From Lutraria lutraria (taxonomy: Eukaryota > Mollusca > Bivalvia > Venerida > Mactridae): a stretch of DNA of 64,000 nt. The number at the start of each line of letters is the position of its first letter. Within the stretch, counting starts at the first letter, position 1. The translations under genes and the position numbers were made by a program. Under the pieces are notes generated by a model. The model ran no database searches, was not told the origin of the DNA, and was given only the letters and a program-made list of their open reading frames with translations. Below, in pieces: positions 59,101-64,000 of this stretch. Location of the stretch: NCBI GenBank assembly GCA_964023205.1, contig OZ026837.1, positions 12,749,479 to 12,813,478 on the forward strand, read 5' to 3'.

Positions 59101-62037
59101 GACTGTATATATATGTACAGTCAAATCATGAAGTCTAGTTACAAAGTTAATACAATTTGTTGCATATTATGTCTTATGTGAGAAAAAAATCTACCCATTA
59201 AAAGTATTGAAACATGTTACTGGACAGTATGGAAGGTAAGAAAAATAACAACATTTTTATTTTTCAAATCAATTTAATTCAATATGGTCTGGATAACCTC
59301 ACGTAGATCTTAATTCAAACATTTAATTTTACATAAACTGATAACTGGTGAAACTACTCATCTATATTAGATGTGTTTGTTTGTTTATTTGAGTTTTATG
59401 CCTCTTTTCAACAGTCAGAGTCATATGAGACGGACAGTTCATCTGACCATCGTTCCTGGGAAGAACCAGTACTAGACTCCCATCCTCCGTAAGCAACTGC
59501 TTAGTTTCTCACATTAAGAGACATGGTCGGTAGCTGAGCTCGAACCCACAACCCTCTATCAGTGAGAGGTTACAGTGACTCCATAGCTCTAGATAAGATC
59601 CTAAAAATATATTTAAATGCACATCATGTAATAAACAAAATTTTCCAAATATTTAGTTAGGACATTGCACAAATGTACGTGTACAAAGAATGTTATCTTA
59701 TTATTTACATAAGGAACAATAACCACATTGTATTCAGATAATCTAACAACTTAACTATCTGTAAATCATTTAATTATCATCAATGGGATAAAAACTTCTG
59801 GTATCTTTTCAGTATAAATAAAAACAATGCAAAATGGAAGATCAAGCTGTCAAATCAGGCATAAATTTAATAGTTTGAAGCCATTTAAACATATAGCAAC
59901 ACCAGCTAATTTTTTCTCTTTTTTGTTTGGGTGCGTTAAACGGACCCTTCCCAATAGTATTTAGACTTTATTTTCCTAAATCAAAATGGAGAAATTCCCA
60001 ATGAACATTGAAAAGAAAGAATTCCAAAATTGGACATAAAATGACAAAATAAAGTTGTGACCATTTTTTGACAAGAAGTGTAATATAGCAGTGCTGGACA
60101 AATCCACGTATCTGCTTGTAATTATGAGTTGAAAATTGCTGTAGAACTAATTAATATCCTAAGCTTGATGTCCAGCAGGATGAGCAGGTAGAAAATAATT
60201 TGCCGAACCCTGACTAGGGCAAAAAAAACAGAGAACTCAGTCTATTTGGCATTGTCTATCAATGAACACAATTGATACAAGTCTTTTTCTTCACTGGGGT
60301 TCAATATCGCACCAACAATCAGGATCATTTCAAGCTTCTAACGCAGGAGGTGAATGCCAAGTGTAAACCTGGACATAACCATCAATCTTCTGTAGGCTAC
60401 AGTTGGCTGATTTCATGAACAAATTCTGAGGGACCATCTTAGTTGGACTAGTTGCAACACTTTTCTTTAATCCAAGAATTATATAGATCAGACATAAATA
60501 TTTGAAAAAGTCTGAGGGAAATCAAGCTGATTTAATAAGATTGTTTGCCACCATCCTACATAGGCTTAAGACTAGTCTGTCTGAATGGAGCATGAATTCA
60601 GCAACAAAATAGCCAACCTAGAAAAGTAAGTGGAGAGGACCACTGTTATTCCTGCTATATATTATCAATGACCTCCCATCATAATTATCATCAAATTCCC
60701 GGCTTTTTGTCAATGACAGCCTTCTATATAGGAACAGTGATTATTTTACAATTTCACTTGCTCAAGTCCTAGGACTTGCAGCACTAAATATCTTTGAGTC
60801 CCATAAGATTCAAATAAATGTTAATTATCTTAATATTGCCCATCCAACTAAGTGTAACAGTACAGTTCAGGTCATTTGTTCACAAATTGTATCCCCCGTG
60901 ATCGTAATCAAGATTTTGTCACCCATAGTACTAGTGGCGAATTTCTTCATGACTACGACCTAGAAAAAAACGTGAATCATGGCCATGTCGGGGGGGGGGG
61001 GGGGCACAATTTATGACATTGTGATTGGAACAAAATATTTGATCGCCAAGGATCATGGTGATTCACATATATCTACAGCCGACTCTCAAGTAGCAACACT
61101 GATATTTATTTGTGAATGCTTCTTTTGTCTGTTCATTTTCAGAAATTGGCAGTTTATTTTCAGAAAACAGGTTAAACTTAAAGACTGGCAAATGTGTTTA
61201 ACCAAAGCAAATGTGAGGTCATTATCTAATAGACACCAAAAATGCGGAACCCCATAGTTGCCAAATACACCATCCAACCGTGGCCATGAGCTAGGCTTCG
61301 TCAAGAATGGTAAATACCTAGACGTCACCTTCTTAGAGGACTTGTCTTGGAATGCCCATGTAGCTGTGATGGTGAAGAAGGCCAACATCTCCCTTGCCTT
61401 TCTCAGGAGGAACGTAGCGAGGTACCCATGTGATGTGAATTAAGGTCCAATTCTACCAGACACTCTCTAGGCCAATCCTCGAGTACGCCAGTACCACAGC
61501 GGATCCTAACACCATCACTAACATCAATCACCTGGAAGCTGTCCAACGCTGAGCAGCTAGATTTCTTACTGTCAATTACAGGATCACAGGCAGCACAAGC
61601 TCTATGCACAGTGATTTGGGTTGGCTGATACTGCAGCTGTGCCGCACCAATGTCAAGTTAGTGACATTTGCTCGCCTCACATCTACCTTGTATGTACACA
61701 CTCATTGTATGATGATGACCCAAAGGGGATTTTATACAATACCGGAGGAAGAGGTGCTATCTGGATTGAGGTTAGCTTCCAAAACCAGTCGGAAGTTACA
61801 CTTTTTCTTAGTCACTTAGTCATCCAATGATCCACTGAATCATTTCATCAACAGATGTAAACCAACATAATGGAATTAATAGCAAAAAAGAATAAGTGGA
61901 TAACATATTTGTAAAACAAAGATGAGGTGTAGTCTTTACCAAGTTAAATTAATGAATTACTGCAATACAATTAATTAAAAAGCTATAAAACTTTACCAGT
62001 TTCCACAAAGTTTGGTTTCACTTTCCGTTTCAGCCAT
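50057..62037 (-). CDS. TRAFD1: TRAF-type zinc-finger domain protein 1-like (TRAFD1/FLN29), ten coding exons
   Basis: The joined - strand exons give 641 aa (human TRAFD1 is about 580). In mammals TRAFD1 is a cytosolic, interferon-inducible protein that damps TLR and RIG-I signalling; a similar role here is inference. Five N-terminal fingers follow C-x2-C-x11-H-x3/4-C/H: C11/C14/H26/C30, C37/C40/H52/H57, C62/C65/H77/C82, C89/C92/H104/C108, C115/C118/H130/C135. Two later fingers with the family's PCEFC signature are C275/C278/H290/C294 and C365/C368/H380/C384. Residues 222-235 (YDRLLAMHLAQDL) fall where vertebrates have a similar leucine/alanine helix. Residues 385-618 are Ser/Arg/Pro-rich and look disordered. 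All introns are GT-AG and every junction keeps frame. Identity is secure; the last exon is the least certain part. Confidence 0.92.
50207..50342 (+). repeat. Dispersed repeat, copy 1 of 3 near TRAFD1
   Basis: Shares CTGTTCACCGCCTCAGTGAG, ATCTATCCACC and the GAAAACAGCCAAGCTAA end with 51157..51300 and 54555..54725. It lies in the intron between TRAFD1 exons 9 and 10. Confidence 0.7.
50648..50829 (-). mobile_element. SINE, partial head
   Basis: On the - strand: B-box region GGGTTCAAGCCC, CATGTCTCTTTATGTAAG, GTAGGCAGTTGATTATGG and the AACTATTCGC body. The tail is decayed. The head stops at TCACTGATAGAGG, so the 5' half of the tRNA-like part is missing. Confidence 0.82.
51157..51300 (+). repeat. 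Dispersed repeat, copy 2 of 3 near TRAFD1
   Basis: Begins GCACTGCAAGCAGTGCCAAC and contains the CTGTTCACCGCCTCAGTGAG block. Text before it (50830..51156) is unrecognised; the 77-codon frame there has no domain. Confidence 0.7.
51310..51868 (-). mobile_element. tRNA-derived SINE interrupted by a LINE fragment
   Basis: The left part (51310..51440) matches the 3' body of the SINE at 56045..56338 (for example GGATGTAATATCTTCAGTC). The right part (51802..51868) matches its tRNA-like 5' end (GTGAGCCTCGC, CTCACAACCTCTTGATC). The two halves are separated by a LINE 3' fragment. Confidence 0.8.
51441..51801 (-). mobile_element. 5'-truncated non-LTR retrotransposon (LINE) end
   Basis: On the - strand the first 58 or so codons read HVLVDCIDLQLIRRKHFS … NFLNEVGLYNRL. 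This resembles the C-terminal tail after the reverse transcriptase of many animal LINEs (an H…DC motif, then FxxExGLY). It ends in a stop at 51512, followed by a 3'UTR with GCGCGCTATATGACCA and CCATAAAACA. Only the last 360 bp inserted, as expected of 5' truncation. Confidence 0.75.
51927..52032 (-). CDS. TRAFD1: TRAFD1 coding exon 9
   Basis: Residues 584-618 (NARLKTSTTAKDVQKELSRI then a Ser run). Acceptor TCTCTAATCAG, donor AATAG|GTAAAATT, phase 2. Supported by frame continuity and good sites, not by conservation. Confidence 0.7.
52141..52332. mobile_element. MITE, GGCTGAAAA termini
   Basis: 192 bp with ends GGCTGAAAATAAATATATG and (reverse complement) GGCTGAAAACAAAAATACCC. Both continue to TTTGTTTGGAGTGCTC. 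A short related copy is at 10292..10342. Lies between TRAFD1 exons 8 and 9. Confidence 0.8.
52573..53179 (-). CDS. TRAFD1: TRAFD1 coding exon 8
   Basis: The largest exon, residues 382-583. It starts AMC, whose Cys384 closes finger 7, then runs as a polar Ser/Arg/Pro-rich region (PLPPTPPEERR, DSWLNPGTTHAQKR). Acceptor ATATGTTTCAG; donor AGAA|GTATGATT, phase 1. The open frame continues a few codons into the intron. Confidence 0.9.
53590..53707 (-). CDS. TRAFD1: TRAFD1 coding exon 7
   Basis: Residues 342-381, with LMLPCEFCCELFPLDNLVQH carrying three ligands of finger 7. Acceptor ATGTTCTAG, donor CAG|GTTAACAT, phase 0. The end is equivalent to that of exon 5. Confidence 0.9.
53813..53959. mobile_element. 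MITE-like element, AGGGYTCTC termini, second copy
   Basis: Ends AGGGCTCTCAATAAG and (reverse complement) AGGATTCTCAATAAC. The interior has AGACTAACAGGCCAGCTA and GGCATTTTTCCAGCAAT, matching 28142..28294. In the intron between TRAFD1 exons 6 and 7. Confidence 0.75.
54363..54514 (-). CDS. TRAFD1: TRAFD1 coding exon 6
   Basis: It starts SGC, supplying Cys294 to close finger 6, then about 47 unconserved residues (residues 292-341). Acceptor TTCACAG, donor AATG|GTAATATT, phase 2. Confidence 0.85.
54555..54725 (+). repeat. Dispersed repeat, copy 3 of 3 near TRAFD1
   Basis: Longest of the three copies (GAGTGCCGCAAGTGGTGCCA start; GATGCAGTGATCTTAATAGC late). All three sit in TRAFD1 introns in the same orientation, opposite to the gene. 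Confidence 0.7.
55283..55350 (-). CDS. TRAFD1: TRAFD1 coding exon 5
   Basis: A 68-nt exon for residues 269-291 (IPCEFCGEQ … LVQHQ). It holds three of the four zinc ligands of finger 6. Acceptor ATGTTTACAG, donor CAG|GTAAGATG, phase 0. Confidence 0.9.
55427..55722 (+). mobile_element. Dispersed repeat ending in a CCCCC/GGGGG hairpin
   Basis: Starts AGAGCTGTCACAGAGGTGAC and includes a GACCAACCAACCGACCAACC run. It ends with hairpin arms CCCCCTCACAAAC and GTTTGCGGGGG, then TAC. Non-coding. Lies in TRAFD1 intron 4. Confidence 0.65.
56045..56338 (-). mobile_element. tRNA-derived SINE (third family), full length
   Basis: On the - strand it starts GGCTAGCTCAGTAGTTAGAG (A box) with the B box GAGTTCGAACCCGG, then a body with GATTGAAGATATTACATCC-like text, and ends in an AAACAAACAAAC tail. 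It is the intact relative of the interrupted copy at 51310..51868. Confidence 0.85.
56496..56660 (-). CDS. TRAFD1: TRAFD1 coding exon 4
   Basis: Residues 214-268, acceptor ATATTGCAG, donor GCTG|GTAAGATT. An acidic/Leu-rich segment with YDRLLAMHLAQDL and a DELD-like stretch resembles the UIM-like part of vertebrate TRAFD1. Confidence 0.85.
56724..56918 (-). mobile_element. tRNA-derived SINE, head slightly truncated
   Basis: On the - strand: ACTTCAAATCACTGTAACC, B box GGGTTCGAGCCC, CATGTCTCTTTATGTGAG, TTCTTCCCAGGAACGATGG, GACTGTTGAAAAGGGACG. Directly upstream of TRAFD1 exon 4 and in the gene's orientation. Confidence 0.88.
57061..57278. repeat. 109-bp tandem duplication with internal palindrome
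   Basis: Copies 57061..57169 and 57170..57278 differ at only a few positions. Each contains the palindrome CTAGTACATGTACTAG, which is 18 bp perfect in the first copy at 57129..57146. In TRAFD1 intron 3. Confidence 0.95.
57571..57738. mobile_element. MITE, TGTTTGCTGTAAC termini
   Basis: Left end TGTTTGCTGTAACTGTAACC, right end (reverse complement) TGTTTGCTGTAACGTTACC, 168 bp, no coding capacity. It ends about 80 bp before the exon 3 donor boundary on the intron side. Confidence 0.82.
57818..58223 (-). CDS. TRAFD1: TRAFD1 coding exon 3
   Basis: The acceptor is CTATCATTTCAG. It encodes residues 79-213: the last Cys of finger 3, fingers 4 and 5, then a basic linker (for example ATRPRGRQAHVTRQP). 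Donor CTG|GTAAGATC, phase 1. Confidence 0.95.
58626..58818 (-). CDS. TRAFD1: TRAFD1 coding exon 2
   Basis: The acceptor is TTTTCATTGTAG. The first base completes Cys14, and residues 15-78 follow (rest of finger 1, finger 2, most of finger 3). It ends in phase 0 at HE|GTAAGG. Confidence 0.95.
58928..59105 (+). mobile_element. MITE, CAGTCAAACCTGTG family
   Basis: Best-preserved copy of this family: CAGTCAAACCTGTGTTAGCG at the left and (reverse complement) CAGTCAAACCTGTGAACAAA at the right, with TA on the right. Interior repeats of AATAAAGGCCACC and its complement. Confidence 0.88.
59374..59583 (-). mobile_element. tRNA-derived SINE
   Basis: On the - strand: CACTGTAACCTCTCACTG, B box GGGTTCGAGC, CATGTCTCTTAATGTGAG, TTCTTCCCAGGAACGATGG, AAAAGAGGCATAAAACTC, and a CAAATAAACAAAC tail. 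In TRAFD1 intron 1, sense to the gene. Confidence 0.88.
59584..60599. other. TRAFD1 intron 1 stretch, no exon
   Basis: A short inverted pair TGCTGGACA / TGTCCAGCA at 60092..60178 may be a tiny element. 60200..60599 may include older LINE sequence too decayed to read. Confidence 0.35.
60600..61700 (+). pseudogene. Dead LINE reverse transcriptase remnant
   Basis: Translated pieces follow the order of a non-LTR retrotransposon RT: GPLLFLLYIINDLPS at 60637, RLFVNDSLLYR around 60703, a thumb-like LAALNIFESHKIQ … PTKC, then GKYLDVTFLEDLSWNAHV and KKANISLAFLRRNVARYP (61297..61430), then RPILEYAST and HLEAVQR*AARFLT (about 61470..61570). The pieces are broken by stops, frame changes and an insertion with a 15-G run (60990..61004). 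The catalytic FADD is changed to FVND. Opposite to TRAFD1, in its intron 1. Confidence 0.85.
61997..62037 (-). CDS. TRAFD1: TRAFD1 coding exon 1
   Basis: Encodes MAETESETKLCGN plus two bases of Cys14, then donor GTAAAG. This short exon opens the first finger (C11-x2-C14). Its sequence contains three GAAA repeats spaced by two bases. Confidence 0.9.
62014..62031 (-). promoter_or_regulatory. TRAFD1: Triple GAAA, IRF/ISRE-like element in TRAFD1 exon 1
   Basis: On the - strand: GAAACGGAAAGTGAAACC, three GAAA half-sites with exact two-base spacing, which fits the IRF-binding consensus. It lies within the first coding exon just after the ATG, so it may also be a by-product of codons for ETESET. 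Confidence 0.4.
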
Positions 62038-62638
62038 TTTCACTCTATATTCTTGTTGTTTCTACCCAAATAATTCTTGTGTTCTTCTCCTTCAGTGGCT
62101 GAATAAAAACGCACTCGTCAAATTTCGTTTCATTAAATGAATGGTAACAATGAAACTGAATGACTTAAAGAAATGCCAAAGATAGAACTTATGAATATTT
62201 AAGACGTTTTTTCATTAAAAACATCTGTCACTTTCTTTTCTTGTAACAAAAACATTTCTCCCTGTCTGGTTCCCGTCTTAGAGACAAGGGCAGATAATCC
62301 ATCCAAATATTTCCGAGAACATGAGTATATTCGTGAGTGTGAATTGGACTTTTCAGAAGCAAGATGTCTAAGCTCCTGTGAGGCGAGACTAATACAGCTG
62401 TTTTCTTTGTTGTAAAATATGGGGTTGTCGATTGTAGATAAAATAAAGAGTGAATACAACGGAATAGAGTAGTCGAACGGAAGTGAGTGCGAAAGACGAT
62501 TAGCTGGTTTCCCCATGGCTTGTAAACTTCCGGTGTAACTGACAGCGGCTCACGTGGGATAAATAGCAGCGTATACTGCGATAATTACGATATATTGATA
62601 ATAATTTTGCTCTTATATAGAAAGAACTAAACGTAAAG
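62038..62638. promoter_or_regulatory. Shared divergent promoter of TRAFD1 and TIMM10
   Basis: 601 bp separate the two start codons, which point away from each other. The region is CpG-richer than its surroundings. It contains an ETS-type site ACTTCCGG (62526..62533), an E-box CACGTG (62551..62556) and a TATA-like ATAAATAG (62559..62566) about 75 bp before the TIMM10 ATG. ETS and E-box sites are common at nuclear genes for mitochondrial proteins. No start site is proven. Confidence 0.65.
62199..62516 (-). other. 105-codon frame upstream of TRAFD1 (possible uORF)
   Basis: Starts at ATG in a good context (GCCATGG) and runs to a stop at 62199, 162 nt before the TRAFD1 ATG. The peptide (MGKPANRLSHSLPFDYS at the start) has no domain I recognise. 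It could be a uORF or a chance frame in the promoter. Confidence 0.25.
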
Positions 62639-62715
62639 ATGGCGGGTATCACTGAGGCTCAGTTGAAATTAGTTGCAGAGCTTGAAATGGAGATGATGGC
62701 TGACATGTACAACAG
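62639..62715 (+). CDS. TIMM10: TIMM10 coding exon 1
   Basis: ATG in the context AAAGATGGCG, 25 codons plus two bases, then donor AACAG|GTAAATAT. Below the usual ORF length cut-off, but fixed by homology. Confidence 0.93.
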
Positions 62716-63768
62716 GTAAATATAGTGGATGGGGTATGATGAGGTCAAACGATGCAATATTACCATTGTATTAATTTGCCTATGACACGCTGTAATTTTG
62801 GTAATTATCGCATAAATATCGCATATCTTATGCTCTGTGAATTTTTTTCCATGTTCAATTGAATTTCACAATCGTGGCATTAAATGATACATATTTTCGC
62901 GACCTATTATTTACTCCTGACAACAGTAACTGTGAGGAATTTACTGATACCTTGCTTGCTTCATTTCATGGAATCTTGTACCTACTAATGGATTATTTTT
63001 TAAGAATAAGGAAGAACCATTGTAGATGGTTAGCTTAATTTAATTAAATGACAGCATTACCAAGATGATCTTAATTGTACGAAATATTCCCCCAATTGAC
63101 TTGTGGCCGCAAGAATGTAGTATTGGGTATCGAATTTCAAATCACTATTGATAATCGGACCACCAGATTTTAAGTATGAATAAGCCTTTTTCTCCAAGAT
63201 TGAACTTAGAGTAACCTTTTGAATTCCAAACAAACAAGGCGTGCACACTAAATAATGAGTAAATACAAGTTTATGACATAATTAGTCCAACTAATTAGAC
63301 TGCTTTGTGACGGCGAGACATTTTTCGACTTGGCTCCGTCCCGCACAGTCTAACAAAGATCTGCATATTTGTGTGTGGAAAATCCCCCAAATTAAAACCC
63401 ATTGGGCCCGATAACTACACTCAAACATTTGATTGTTAAAAAACGTTCAATTGACATATAACCATGCATCTTTCTCTTTGGTCCAGCAACATGAAGTTGA
63501 ACAAGGCAATGTTGATCAGTTTGAATTTTTATCCACCTTGTCGGATTATCACCTGTTGTTGTTTTTCAGAATGAGTTCAACTTGTCAGAGAAAATGCATT
63601 CCAACACGTTACAAGGATTCAGATCTTACAAAAGGTGAAACAGTATGTATTGACAGATGTGTTGCCAAATATATGGACATTCATGATAAAATCGGCAAAA
63701 AACTGACTCAAATGTCCCAACAGGATGAAGAGAGGGTAAAACAATTGCAAGCACAAATGCAGAAATGA
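62639..63768 (+). CDS. TIMM10: TIMM10, small Tim chaperone, two coding exons
   Basis: Exons 62639..62715 and 63570..63768 encode 91 aa (human Tim10 is 90). Tim10 forms a hexamer with Tim9 in the mitochondrial intermembrane space. The hexamer ferries hydrophobic carrier and beta-barrel precursors from the TOM pore to TIM22 or SAM. The hallmark twin CX3C motif is present: C31-x3-C35 and C52-x3-C56, 16 residues apart, for MIA40-dependent disulfides. Also conserved are LEMEMMADMYNRM before the first pair and DRCVAKYMDIHDKIGKKLT after the second. There is no cleavable presequence, as expected. The junction splits Arg26 (AG|A). The gene is divergent from TRAFD1. The 3'UTR end is not seen before the window end. 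Identity is essentially certain. Confidence 0.96.
62716..63569 (+). other. TIMM10: TIMM10 intron
   Basis: 854 bp, GT-AG. It contains an imperfect hairpin at about 63293..63353 (TTAGACTG … CAGTCTAA ends), perhaps a small element. Nothing else is recognised. Confidence 0.7.
63570..63768 (+). CDS. TIMM10: TIMM10 coding exon 2 (terminal)
   Basis: Acceptor TTGTTTTTCAG|AATGAG. It carries the twin CX3C core and ends AQMQK then TGA. The open frame extends upstream into the intron from 63433, but the splice junction is clear. Confidence 0.96.
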
Positions 63769-64000
63769 TGACATTATTAGTGTAGGTTTTTTAAATGCTG
63801 GCAAGATTGTGTTCATCCATGGAGACACAACAACAAATTGTGGAAAAATAATATGAAGTGAATATGGAACGTGGCATTAGCATCAGAGCTGTGTTGTAAG
63901 GTGATTAATGGTCTATTTATTACAGAATAGAGCAACAGATCTATGTTATAGTGAAGTACTTTGTTCATTTTAGTGAAATCATGCATGATGGTTTCATATT

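Noticed and set aside
60979..61257. 92-aa + strand ORF starting at the poly-G run
   Set aside because: Lies in a low-complexity insertion within LINE remnants, with no family features.
63433..63569. Longer N-terminus for TIMM10
   Set aside because: The true N-terminus is in the exon at 62639. The upstream frame is intron read-through.

Overview
The window is AT-rich eukaryotic DNA with large, repeat-filled introns and intergenic space. Nothing bacterial or viral is seen in it. Animal-type genes with GT-AG introns, many short TA-flanked inverted-repeat elements, and tRNA-derived SINEs of a type common in bivalves suggest a marine bivalve, possibly a clam. The species assignment is inference.

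Three protein-coding genes can be supported. (1) A tyrosylprotein sulfotransferase (TPST) lies on the + strand: coding exons 20542..21371 and 32988..33312, split by an 11.6 kb intron, giving 384 aa. A 5'UTR exon begins near 20452, and a more distant first exon may lie near 2880..3113. (2) A TRAFD1-like multi-zinc-finger protein lies on the - strand: ten coding exons from 62037 down to 50057, giving a 641 aa model. (3) TIMM10, a small Tim chaperone of the mitochondrial intermembrane space, lies on the + strand: exons 62639..62715 and 63570..63768, 91 aa. TRAFD1 and TIMM10 are head to head with start codons about 600 bp apart, and probably share a promoter.

Layout: 1..20451 is non-coding sequence upstream of TPST, with dispersed elements and a low-complexity ACACAACATGATGTG-type array. 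20452..33312 is TPST, whose intron holds a 28-bp minisatellite of about 38 copies, SINEs, and several large inverted-repeat elements. 33313..50056 is mostly gene-free, with a 24-bp tandem array and further MITEs and SINEs. 50057..62037 is TRAFD1, with a SINE split by a LINE fragment in one intron and a dead LINE reverse transcriptase in its first intron. 62038..62638 is the divergent promoter, and TIMM10 runs almost to the window end.

The genes have unrelated roles: Golgi tyrosine sulfation, restraint of innate immune signalling, and mitochondrial protein import. The only functional coupling visible is the divergent TRAFD1/TIMM10 promoter. No undescribed multi-gene system was found. The most unusual items are an inverted-repeat element carrying two opposed tRNA-like sequences, a GAAA-repeat (IRF-like) site in TRAFD1 exon 1, the duplicated zinc-finger exon layout of TRAFD1, and two elements that share termini but carry unrelated internal subrepeats.
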